This document shows, in pieces, positions 13,001 through 18,350 of a DNA stretch of 64,000 nt (the first letter of the stretch is position 1; every line of letters starts with the position of its first letter). The position numbers and the translations under genes were made by a program. Source of the DNA: JAFMDF01 sp965277445 (GTDB lineage: Bacteria > Bacteroidota > Bacteroidia > Chitinophagales > Saprospiraceae); NCBI GenBank assembly GCA_965277445.1, contig CBDICY010000032.1, forward strand, positions 2,914,001 to 2,978,000, read 5' to 3'. The notes beneath the pieces were generated by a model, which had not been told where the DNA came from, did no database searches, and was given only the letters and a program-made list of their open reading frames with translations.

Positions 13001-16000
13001 TAACACATCAGCTGCCTGTGACTTTGATGCGGATGGACAAGCGAATCAGATAGATACAGATGATGATAATGATGGCGTGACAGATGCCATGGATAGTGAC
13101 CCTTACGATGCAAATAGTGACACGGACGGAGATGGTATCACAGACATTTTAGAAAAGAATATTTCTGATCCATTAAATGCTTGTGATCCAAACCCTTCAA
13201 ATGGTAGTTGTTCAGGGGTAGACGAAGATGGAGATGGTTATTTTGCCAATTACCTAATTACTGATCCGCAATATGACCCTGACGATGCGGATGCTTGTAA
13301 CCCTGCTGGTGTGTATTCTGACACCTTTGCTATTGATGTAATTGCTACCAAAGATGCTTGGATAGAACGAGAGCCTAATCCAAGTGGATATTTCAATGAT
13401 AATGATAATCATGGAAATGATAGTGAATTGCATATCAAGAAGGATGATAATAAACCTCGTAGAAGCTTACTTCATTTTGATTTAGCAGCACAGTCAGGAA
13501 ATGTTATTACAGATGCTAAATTAAAACTCTATGTAAAAAATGGGGAAGATCAAGATGTGATAGCGCAAGTTTATCAGTTAACTAAATACTGGGACGAAGG
13601 TTCTGGAGGCGGAGAATATTTTAATAGTAATCACGATGATGTACTGTGGACAAAGGCAACGAGCAGCGAGAATTGGGCGAACGAAGGAGGGGACTATAAC
13701 ACTTCTCTAATAGGAGAATTGGAAACCAGTAGTACTGGATGGACGGAAATAACGATTCCTACGGCAATGGTACAGGATTGGATAGATAATCCATCTACCA
13801 ATTTTGGAATTATACTATTAGCGGAAGGAGCGGAAGGAAAATTAGTGAGATTCTATTCTAGCGAAGGTTCTTCTGGTAAGCATCCTCAATTAGTACTCAG
13901 TATGCAAAGTGATATTTGTAATGGAGGAGGAACGAATAATGGTGGCGGAAGTACAGTAGATTCTGATGGAGATGGTATTTATGACCATATAGAAGTAGGT
14001 GGAGATGATAACTACGATTGGGGAACAGATACAGACCCTAATAAAGCAGATACGGATGGCGATGGTCTTGCAGATGGGGTAGAAGATAGTAACAAAAATG
14101 GCACAGTAGATTCGGGAGAAAGTGACCCAAGAGAGATATGTGACCCATCAGCGATTAGCTCCGATTGTGATTTTGATGGCGATGGGTGGAAAAATTCGTG
14201 GGATAGCGATGATGATAATGATGGCGTACCAGATACTAAAGATACTAGAGATTATGACCCGAATTCTGATTCTGATGATGATGGGATTACTGATATTGAC
14301 GAAAAGGGTATTTCTGACCCATTAGATCCTTGTGATCCTATTAGCGATATGGGACCTTGTATTGGGACAGATGATGATTTTGATGGATTTTATACTGGTG
14401 TTCCATTAAACGACCCACAATACGATGCGGATGATAATGATGCTTGTGTGCCTTCTATTTATAATGGTAATTGTGAATGCCCTGATAATGTCAATAATGA
14501 TGGAGAAATGACCATCTGCTTTTATTATAATGCTTCTCAATTGACTTATAAAACACATCCAAGAGATTGGTTGTATTTCAAAGCGACTTATAATGCTACC
14601 TGTGGTCCATGTGGAGCAGCTAGTAATGGAAATAATACTACAGAGGATAGTGATGGAGATGGTATTACAGATGAAGTAGAAACGGGTGGTGACTTTATTT
14701 ATGACCCTGCGACAGATTCTGACCCTCAAAATGCTTGTGATCCTGATCCATCTGCGGGTGATTGTACAGGAGAAGATAGTGATGGTGATGGTTATTTTGG
14801 GAATTACCCAACTACCCACACGCAATATGATACAGATGATAGCAATGCTTGTGTACCTGATGCCAATGGTAGTGCAACTACAACGGTAATCGTGAATCAA
14901 GGGAAGGATACTTATCTCAAAGAGAAGTCGAACAATAGGGATGAGAATTATGGAAAGAAAACCAATATCCATCACAAAGCGAAAGCCAATGAAGAAGAAC
15001 GAGGCTTGATTCAATTTGATGTAACACCTCATGCTGGTAAAGCAGTTGTGAGTGCCACGATTTATATGTATTTAGAGAAAGGCGAAGGAGGCGGAAATAT
15101 GATTGATGCTCACCGTTTGATTACACCTTGGGAAGAAGGTACAGAAACAGGTGGTAAAGGTGTCTCTAATTGGGATGAAGCTACTAATATTATCGACTGG
15201 GCAACGCCTGGAGGAGACCACCATAGCTCAATTGAAGGGTCGATGACTACTGAAAGTGTAGGATATAAAACGATGACTTTACCAGCGGCCTTAGTACAAA
15301 ATTGGATTGATAATCCAACTTCTAATTTTGGCCTACTCCTAAAAAGTGCGGGAGGCGATGCTAATAAACACATCGAATTTACCTCTTTTGATGGAGCGAA
15401 TAATCAACGGCCTTACCTTGAATTAATTTTAAGTGATTGTGGTGGAACGGGCAGTAATGCGCAAGAAGATATAGATGCAGATGGAGATGGTTATTTTGGT
15501 AATTATCCGGCAAATGATCCACAGTATGATCCAGATGATGCCAATGCCTGTATCCCAAGTGGCGGTGGTGGTGGGTCTAATACGACCGTAACCATTACAA
15601 CTGGAATTGATACTTATATCAAAGGTAAGTCTGGTGATAGAGGAAAGAATTACGGACAAAAAGATGATGTTCATATGAAGGCGAAAGCGAATGAAGAAGA
15701 AGAAGGATTAATTCAATTTGATTTGACCGCACATACTGGAAATAATGTGGTGAGCGCAACCATGTATATGTATTTAGAGAAAGGCGAAGGTGGTGGAAAT
15801 ACGATTGAAGCACGCCGAATAACAACCGCTTGGGAAGAAGGCACAGAAACTGGTGGTGCAGGAAAACCTAACTGGAATGAAGCGACTAATTCGACTACTT
15901 GGACGACACCTGGTGGAGATTATACGACTACGGTTGAAGGATCGATGACTACAGAAAGCGTAGGATATAAGACGATGACCTTACCTGCTGCCTTAGTCCA

Positions 16001-17042
16001 AGATTGGATTGATAACCCAGGTACTAATTTTGGTCTATTCTTAAAGAGTGCAGGAGGAGATGCCAATAAACATATTGAATTTTATTCTTTTGACGGACCA
16101 ACGGGGAAAACACCTTATTTAGACATTGAATTTGGAGATCCATGTAATGGTACTGAAAATAATGGACAGAGTGGAAACTGTGGAGACCTTAATGGAGATG
16201 GATATATGTTTATTTGCCATAAAATAAATGCGACGGCAGAACAGACGCAAATGATTCCTGTAGAGACATGGAGTGACCACGAAGGGCATGGAGATGTTTG
16301 TGGTTCTTGTGCCGAGTATAAAACCATTGCCTCAGGGTTTTGGAATAGCGCCTCTACTTGGGAGGGTGGAAATATTCCACCAACCCTAATTGATGGAAGC
16401 TCGGTGGTCATTAACCATACTTTGAGCGTTCAAACAGACATTACCGTTAAAGGAGGTGGTTATTTATGGCTAGAAGGGGGTGGTTCTTTTGCTTTACAAA
16501 ATGGGAAATTAACGATCGAAGATGGGACGGTTGTCGTGAAAGATGTTGCTTTGGATATTCAAAATGGGTTTGAATTAATGAATTCAACTTCCGATTTTCA
16601 AATGGTAAATGGCGGTTTAACGGTTGGGCAATTATTTAAGAATACCAACGGTAATGTTTACCTTGAAAATGTATGCCTCAATACAGGGAATGCTTATCAA
16701 GTGATAGGAGGCACAGAAGTTTGGAAAAACGTTTGTGCAGAAATAGGTACTAATTCTGGTGGGACTTATGAATTGAATAATGCCAATGTAATCATGGATA
16801 TGACTAAAATAAAGATTCTTAATGGTAATTTCCAAAATGAAAGTAGTTCTACTTTGTCAGGTACTATTTTAGCTGTACATATACTAAATGGCGATTTAGA
16901 GAATACTGCTAATTGGACAGCAACGATTACCAATTATTGTGTTTCGGGAACGGTATCTGTTTCTTCGGCTTATTTACCAGCGAATGAGAATTGTAGTACT
17001 ATTAATGACAACTTTAATCCTTGTGATTGTAGTGGAAATTAA
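1074..17042 (+). CDS. Giant secreted mosaic adhesin (5322 aa)
   Basis: A signal peptide (about residues 1-25) begins a protein exported to the cell surface or medium. Modules in approximate order are: propeller-like region (65-310); P-domain of proprotein-convertase type (345-484); lectin-like region (518-709); SdrD-B-like repeat (712-816); G8-like region opening with a DGAWNSSATWQSGN motif (993-1240); Ig/PKD-like (1270-1343); DNRLRE-like (1371-1543); PA14 (1577-1740); LamG/concanavalin-like (1903-2113); CSLREA-type beta-helix (2290-2540); cadherin- and HYR-like (2929-3098); H-type-lectin-like (3100-3378); dockerin-like pair (3443-3709). Next come thrombospondin-3-like calcium repeats interleaved with three DNRLRE domains (4083-5021), and a final G8-like copy (5080-5321). 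Ten EICDNGIDDDGDGLIDC-type acidic motifs punctuate residues 314-2280. The family role is adhesion and carbohydrate binding; the ligand is unknown. No T9SS sorting domain is recognisable at the C-terminus, which is odd for this phylum. Confidence 0.9.
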   Translation: MSKLRIKHILLLVILFSGLSHSVLGDTSLKPQSFFSKLVFQLKEIAQQETIALKRNVTTASQDAAFKNCNETIIFIARDGGQIEELNITTGASSIATTSPYTTGNLNSLAANPDASIVYYARGTKIYYWEPATNNHGELVNLSGTIGSNESFSSGAGAYYNGHVYMGAEDNTTSHSPTVYRVPVSANGMSTAGSAVKLDIPISSWSSWGDMIVTQEKNNTVIYGGLGAGAVNGYKSIYFKYYVELDIYTMVARDLPNELQMAVDVHGDMWVAAANGTELQKVNRKTGVRYGNIVTMSGIIWDMTGPFNCPQTVEICGNGIDDDNDGLIDNEDGECTTLPRGSNDCNKTIPSSGDGINGKHTVTSTLTITENGIIDDINVVSLDITHNYIDDINVTLTSPAGTSVLLMNKPCGNHSNIFVTLDDESSLTSFTCPPNDGRNYQPDNPLSAFDGEDVNGTWTLTIEDTYPTADGGTLNCWALEFDTEHIPTITTEICDNNIDDDGDGLIDNYDPDCSCIAAGIPNINFDTDPNGQAIAAGTNPSETWAAWGVHITTDNPSSRPPMIFDSSNPTGNDDDLGTPNSDFGGPGIGDGGETGNIGENNTALGNLLIISTNGDSNNPNDHANGGTVTFNFDVDVDVASLEIIDFDYGMTDGMIKAYDASNNLIKEQIIYAVGDNGYQKVVISATGIRKVEIIVPNSFSIASLNFCDDDLPTATIGDLVWNDVNSDGASTGESGIANVKVSLYDNASHLLAETYTDMSGLYAFDNLPAGQYRVAIDVPSGYTATHDLDGDDDNDSGVFTLGEDVNKLDVDFGLNNDNNPPNPSPCSGNGNMAMGAIRNGAANHATGTPDGITTEVGASGDYLVVTLADELPVGSAYTIYISGRGGSATSDVFEAPSGTNIPNSQQNSPAGFTQNGQATGAQDVITAVAKTTIVATKYLYFDRGSGDIEIDAVTYDLNCNPEICDNGIDDDGDGLIDCDDPDCNPLPTAATTATYKTIADGAWNSSATWQSGNVPSLGDISNKTISVEHNVTIANNNIKLKGNTQLYVTNGSLDFSNGDFLIENGATYFQNSDLTTANGGNVKVETAQGKLIANKGVFSIGQNLQNSNGLIKLENICLTVYEVFDNANGIDSLINVCATIGINSSGNFVNYSGSSMYIKHSEFKLPNGNFQNASSATLTGMDAKIWLQNGNLQNDGTWSLPITQYCVSDQVTVSGAYLPSAEDCANINDNFTPCDCSCGSTPEICGNNIDDDGDGLIDCADSDCGPVVMAGTDENICTGTSVTLTTSAVNGDGNYTYTWSNSLGSGATKSVNPTTTTTYTVTVTDGNGCTDTDQVVVTVNACSGPEICDNGIDDDGDGLIDCADTDCGGTPNSISISITNGNDDAEENISSGTIGFTSSDLELIADGGTNQIVGIRFNGVNLPNGAIITNAYIEFETDELNSGTTNLIFSGDDSDNALAFSSTNKLSTRNKTTAVNWEDVPAWNTADEKHQTPDLSIIIQEIVNRAGWAPNNSIAILVEGSGERTAESYNGEVAAAPRLVIEYCDNVPPPTEICGDGIDNDGDSLIDENDPDCINCATGSIYYERWTGISGSSLTDLTGSANYPNTPTETGTFTSFEAPTNYADNYGTRVRGFLHPTATGNYTFTVTADDDTEVYLSTDDSPNNKIKIAEITGWTSPTDFTKYTTQTSVSIALTAGQRYYIEALHKEGGGGDNLAIYWQTPANSTRTVIAGNYLSPWVCGNTPEICDNGIDDDNDGLTDCDDPDCANNLAVTITLTDAAICSGNNTTITASATGGDGNYTFSWNNSLANGVSHTINPTTTTTYEVLVTDGNGCTSVEQVTLIVNNCSEICDNGIDDDGDGDIDCADADCHNINVTSTSGCSSITLSTSGGTAPYSYVWSDIPVSNAHWTFENTTNDVSGNNNHENTAASLGTIAYSSDAVEGQHSLSLNGSTYVRYSVDGAFMETAFTEWAIACWIKPTGLSGLQTIIDEGGSTNGIAVRLNNATLEFAARDNGVQVNAGTRTIPNDGAWHHIAAVYANDSLKLFLDGVGGTATYTGFANSEVSAHSGNGGIGYYDNGSGFGGSTADYYTGLIDDFKFFYNQSLTPSMIADIARNDGNRTNLIGGTYVVTVHDANGGCPSSETIIVAGNCVEICDNGIDDDNDGLIDCADPDCNNGLTLTAALTKTAICEGESVTLSASAIGGDGNYTFTWDNSIPNGNSHTVAPIASLTYNVTVTDGNGCTATDQIAIAVMTCTEICDNGIDDDFDGMIDCDDSDCSPDGANVFDGCITVNSTGDEGDTNPGDGKCMTVNCDCTLRAAIEEANALAGKDTICFDIPVPGMDYDGTKWTITPMSLFENLTEAVFIDGYTQNGSAMATANTATILKIKINGENLPTNGAIFQTTADGSKLTGMVISGNDASDNAYGVNLQSSNNEVVGNYIGVNEDGITGFANGTGVLVNGSNNKIGGINPEDANIIAQNNGAGIEVVNVGSNGNTILRNSFTGNGGIGIDLASGNTGDEVTENDENDVDDGANNLLNFPELKGIAIVSGDVYYDFLLDVPAGAYRIEFYSNTIADPSQHGEGKTFIQAININHTGSGQEQFYGDFTPLVTTNIGSYITLTTTQCTDGTCTDFYQTSEFNGHYVGERCLELTDSGSIAGDEEGCGIPFDPSLITSVADGSGGEGGPVYYQWQELPEGNSAWKDIIGATSATYDPTPISVTTSYRRQAIRAKCSTTWQTSNEVIKTVYGVAIIADIITAPSGTNGFICGVAAYEFEAADAGAGITYAWDFGENANPRYLEGKGPHFVGFLTPTDSLAIVNDVILQVGNINCPAYDTTSFSINPIVYSSDVTTTNPTSCGAADGTIEVTAKGGKNLCVKVSLDGGITYQPDGQLLFTGLSENTYNIVLNYCNMDCPNQYGYVTLTEPTEIIAANDEIQNACPGFGFSGNVSYNDQNIENTTYSILTNPTKGTVVMNAAGAFDFTPTVYECGTDQFTYQVCNLTTGCCATGVVRLNFEDEIIPELENVPADLTINCDEEVPLAPLVSAYDNCPAISIDKMETSTQGEDGCSLYDYTITRTWTASDICGNTASDEQIVTIRDITAPDIFRIYTLPNGKKMVAGMMENVTQRWKTIQFPIDFPTVPVVFTQVISTIDSSTVAVRMRNTSIAQFELKLQEEEANDNIHGGEKVAWIAIEEGTNVAGFNLEVGTIMADHNFTNVNFNNNYEDGAAVFASLQSILESDPATVRCGNGTANGVSLKVEEETSADAETDHIAERVGYLAVDGLTYITNDKNEIIGEVGTVDVNAGIIVVSSNNYYYNPVIVAKYADANQTEPILVNVRILSNNSFELALDSWEYQTNITSTGKISLMIIEGSLPLDIEDACVNGTDSLVLGVDIVAIDNCDNNVSIVYEETVSYDGPAKVIERNYSAIDECGNATSLTQTIHCSGVALRTKAMLQGAMIRSNSASLMRDDLRKNVLIPAEEPYTDLVGFTHHGTGGREKLDPALLTVNGPDAIVDWVMIELRDRHNPSDVITTQSGLLQRDGDVVTVAGDSVMVFENVPVNDYYVSIKHRNHLAMYSLYAQRFGPAIVPFVDFTNQFTPVMGDVPGVEMDGKRAMWSGDISGDAKIIFQGPQNDIFQMFYHILTQESNAEFLTNFISRGYTQKDFNLDGKVIYQGPGNDRSPLLYHTVLEHPDNNGNISNFVVETGVQRDSVIIEPGWTAVDECASDYTKNGCDFDGDGLVNEADFDKDADGVADSLDVAIFDKDSDSDGDGLSDDFENGGDGIFNLGTDSNPLDPCDPNPLNGSCVGIDEDGDGYFANYPMTHPLYDEVDNEACFPEFNNSNCGCRDTDGDGKITVCHIPGNNYSNRETKEIGVNAWLAHKGHNDVCGPCNYDEDLDGVSEADDVDPNDPYSDSDGDGIADIVETGGDGTYNAGIDTDPLSADTDEDGMDDGMEDTNKNGVFDAGESNPLAFCDPFNTSAACDFDADGQANQIDTDDDNDGVTDAMDSDPYDANSDTDGDGITDILEKNISDPLNACDPNPSNGSCSGVDEDGDGYFANYLITDPQYDPDDADACNPAGVYSDTFAIDVIATKDAWIEREPNPSGYFNDNDNHGNDSELHIKKDDNKPRRSLLHFDLAAQSGNVITDAKLKLYVKNGEDQDVIAQVYQLTKYWDEGSGGGEYFNSNHDDVLWTKATSSENWANEGGDYNTSLIGELETSSTGWTEITIPTAMVQDWIDNPSTNFGIILLAEGAEGKLVRFYSSEGSSGKHPQLVLSMQSDICNGGGTNNGGGSTVDSDGDGIYDHIEVGGDDNYDWGTDTDPNKADTDGDGLADGVEDSNKNGTVDSGESDPREICDPSAISSDCDFDGDGWKNSWDSDDDNDGVPDTKDTRDYDPNSDSDDDGITDIDEKGISDPLDPCDPISDMGPCIGTDDDFDGFYTGVPLNDPQYDADDNDACVPSIYNGNCECPDNVNNDGEMTICFYYNASQLTYKTHPRDWLYFKATYNATCGPCGAASNGNNTTEDSDGDGITDEVETGGDFIYDPATDSDPQNACDPDPSAGDCTGEDSDGDGYFGNYPTTHTQYDTDDSNACVPDANGSATTTVIVNQGKDTYLKEKSNNRDENYGKKTNIHHKAKANEEERGLIQFDVTPHAGKAVVSATIYMYLEKGEGGGNMIDAHRLITPWEEGTETGGKGVSNWDEATNIIDWATPGGDHHSSIEGSMTTESVGYKTMTLPAALVQNWIDNPTSNFGLLLKSAGGDANKHIEFTSFDGANNQRPYLELILSDCGGTGSNAQEDIDADGDGYFGNYPANDPQYDPDDANACIPSGGGGGSNTTVTITTGIDTYIKGKSGDRGKNYGQKDDVHMKAKANEEEEGLIQFDLTAHTGNNVVSATMYMYLEKGEGGGNTIEARRITTAWEEGTETGGAGKPNWNEATNSTTWTTPGGDYTTTVEGSMTTESVGYKTMTLPAALVQDWIDNPGTNFGLFLKSAGGDANKHIEFYSFDGPTGKTPYLDIEFGDPCNGTENNGQSGNCGDLNGDGYMFICHKINATAEQTQMIPVETWSDHEGHGDVCGSCAEYKTIASGFWNSASTWEGGNIPPTLIDGSSVVINHTLSVQTDITVKGGGYLWLEGGGSFALQNGKLTIEDGTVVVKDVALDIQNGFELMNSTSDFQMVNGGLTVGQLFKNTNGNVYLENVCLNTGNAYQVIGGTEVWKNVCAEIGTNSGGTYELNNANVIMDMTKIKILNGNFQNESSSTLSGTILAVHILNGDLENTANWTATITNYCVSGTVSVSSAYLPANENCSTINDNFNPCDCSGN
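2013..7905 (+). repeat. Ten copies of an acidic EICDNGIDDDGDGLID-type motif
   Basis: Near-identical 22-codon units encode a Cys-flanked Asp/Gly motif at about 2013, 2549, 3955, 4798, 5109, 5727, 6301, 6616, 7528 and 7840. They act as spacers between the folded modules of the giant adhesin. The Asp pattern resembles MopE-type or calcium-binding loops. Metal binding is inferred from this pattern, not shown. Confidence 0.8.
14890..16140 (+). repeat. Tandem near-identical DNRLRE domain copies in the giant gene
   Basis: Segments about 14890-15435 and 15588-16140 encode DNRLRE domains that share long identical stretches (for example MTTESVGYKTMTLPAALVQ in both). They are separated by a short DGDGYFGNYP calcium-type linker. 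A third, more divergent copy lies at about 13320-13905, and the partial gene at 1-366 ends in the same domain. This suggests recent duplication or recombination between copies. Confidence 0.8.
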
Positions 17043-17049
17043 AATGATT

Positions 17050-17082
17050 ACAAGGCGGTTGTTTCCGACAGCCGCCTTGTTT
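17050..17082. terminator. Hairpin terminator after the giant adhesin
   Basis: Twelve-base arms at 17050-17061 and 17069-17080 (one G-T wobble, GC-rich core) close a 7-base loop just 8 bases after the stop codon. The T tail is short. Before the IS insertion at 17128 it would also have lain just beyond the convergent cotH gene, so it may once have served both strands. Confidence 0.65.
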
Positions 17083-17127
17083 AATATATCCTTAAGTGAT
17101 TTTTAGTTTTAACTGTAGAAAATTAAT

Positions 17128-18346
17128 TACTCTACCCTACTAAAAACGAGTAGGGTTTGAAAAAAAATAAGGAAGAGCGATTTTTGTGTTGCGAAACATA
17201 AAAAATCAAAGCTACTTCCTTATGAAAGAATTTTGTAATGACGAAATTACAGGGATTTTGGACAAAATCCCAATAGTAAAAAACAAGGCACGTAAGAAAT
17301 TTGTGATTTTATTTGTCCTAGCGATGATAAAAACGCGTGCAGTACAATTCTGTGAAATTGCTCAAGCCCTAAATGACAAGGTAAAAGCTAGCTCAAATGA
17401 GGTGCGAATACAAGATTTTTTTCGAGAAGTCGAATTAAATTATGAACAAATGGCTCTACTATTATCCATGTTTTTGCCTAGACGAGGTAAAGTAACCTTA
17501 TGTATAGACCGAACCGAGTGGGATTTTGGAAAATGTCAAGTTAATATCTTGATGATAGTTGTTAGATGTAAAGACATTACTATTCCACTTTATTGGGAAT
17601 TATTGGATAATAATAGTGGTAATTCTAATACAAATGACCGAATCGACTTATTGAAAAAGTGTATTAACTTATTGGGTGCCAAACGAATCGGGTTGTTTTT
17701 AGGAGACAGAGAATTTATCGGTCATCGTTGGCTTAAATTTCTTAAAGACCAAGGTATTAAATTCTGTGTTCGTATTCCGAAACACCATAAAATTACTAGA
17801 ATTTGCCACTTAGATGTAAGGGTAGATACAGTTGAAGAACTATTAAAGCATAGAAAAGTAGTTAAAATACAGGATTGTATGATTGATGGGGTATGGGGCT
17901 GTATGTATGCAAAGCAGTTAAAAGATGATATTTTATTTCTTTTTGGTACTGCTAAAATGGAATACCTGCCCCAATTATATAAAAAACGCTGGCGAATTGA
18001 ATGTTTTTTTCAAAATGTAAAAAAAAGAGGCTTTAATTTAGAAGATACACATTTGAGAAAATTTGAAAAACTTAAAAAATTAGTGGGATTAGTTAGCATT
18101 GCTTATGCTTTTGCAGCAAATATGGGACTGCATCATCATAAAAAAGCCGAACCAATTCCTATTAAAAATCATGGCTATAAGGCAAATAGCTTTTCTAGAA
18201 AGGGAATCAACCTAATTCGAGAAGGAATTCGCAAGGATTGGAAACGAAATACAGAGAAATTCTATGATTTCGTTATTAAATTCCTCCGATGGATACAATT
18301 GAATCCTAATAATTTACCTCTTCCCCAATTTTAGTAGGGTAGAGTA
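17128..18346 (+). mobile_element. IS4-family insertion sequence, complete (1219 bp)
   Basis: Perfect 18-bp terminal inverted repeats (TACTCTACCCTACTAAAA) lie at 17128-17145 and 18329-18346. They are flanked by a 9-bp direct repeat AAAATTAAT at 17119-17127 and 18347-18355, the target duplication. One full-length transposase gene fills the element. Just inside the left end, CCCTACT/AGTAGGG (17135-17155) forms a small hairpin overlapping the repeat. The intact ends, intact duplication and full reading frame suggest a recent insertion. The right-hand target copy contains the stop codon of the CotH gene. Confidence 0.95.
17186..18334 (+). CDS. IS4-family DDE transposase
   Basis: A 382-residue transposase that cuts and rejoins the element's ends. 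The acidic triad is visible as D108 (CIDRTEW), D174 (LGDREFIG) and E272 (KKRWRIECFFQNVKKRG). The last follows the Y-R-E-K spacing typical of the IS4 family, and length and order fit that family. The start is a GTG preceded by a good ribosome site, AAGGAAG, about eight bases upstream; an internal ATG at codon 13 is a less likely alternative. The stop codon lies inside the right terminal repeat (18332-18334). The frame is intact, so the element may still be active. Confidence 0.93.
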   Translation: MLRNIKNQSYFLMKEFCNDEITGILDKIPIVKNKARKKFVILFVLAMIKTRAVQFCEIAQALNDKVKASSNEVRIQDFFREVELNYEQMALLLSMFLPRRGKVTLCIDRTEWDFGKCQVNILMIVVRCKDITIPLYWELLDNNSGNSNTNDRIDLLKKCINLLGAKRIGLFLGDREFIGHRWLKFLKDQGIKFCVRIPKHHKITRICHLDVRVDTVEELLKHRKVVKIQDCMIDGVWGCMYAKQLKDDILFLFGTAKMEYLPQLYKKRWRIECFFQNVKKRGFNLEDTHLRKFEKLKKLVGLVSIAYAFAANMGLHHHKKAEPIPIKNHGYKANSFSRKGINLIREGIRKDWKRNTEKFYDFVIKFLRWIQLNPNNLPLPQF

Positions 18347-18350
18347 AAAA

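Noticed and set aside
14406..15032. 208-codon minus-strand open frame inside the giant adhesin gene
   Set aside because: It is the mirror of the Asp/Gly-rich calcium-repeat coding sequence; the Ile/Ser/Arg-rich product has no domain and the plus-strand frame is clearly real.
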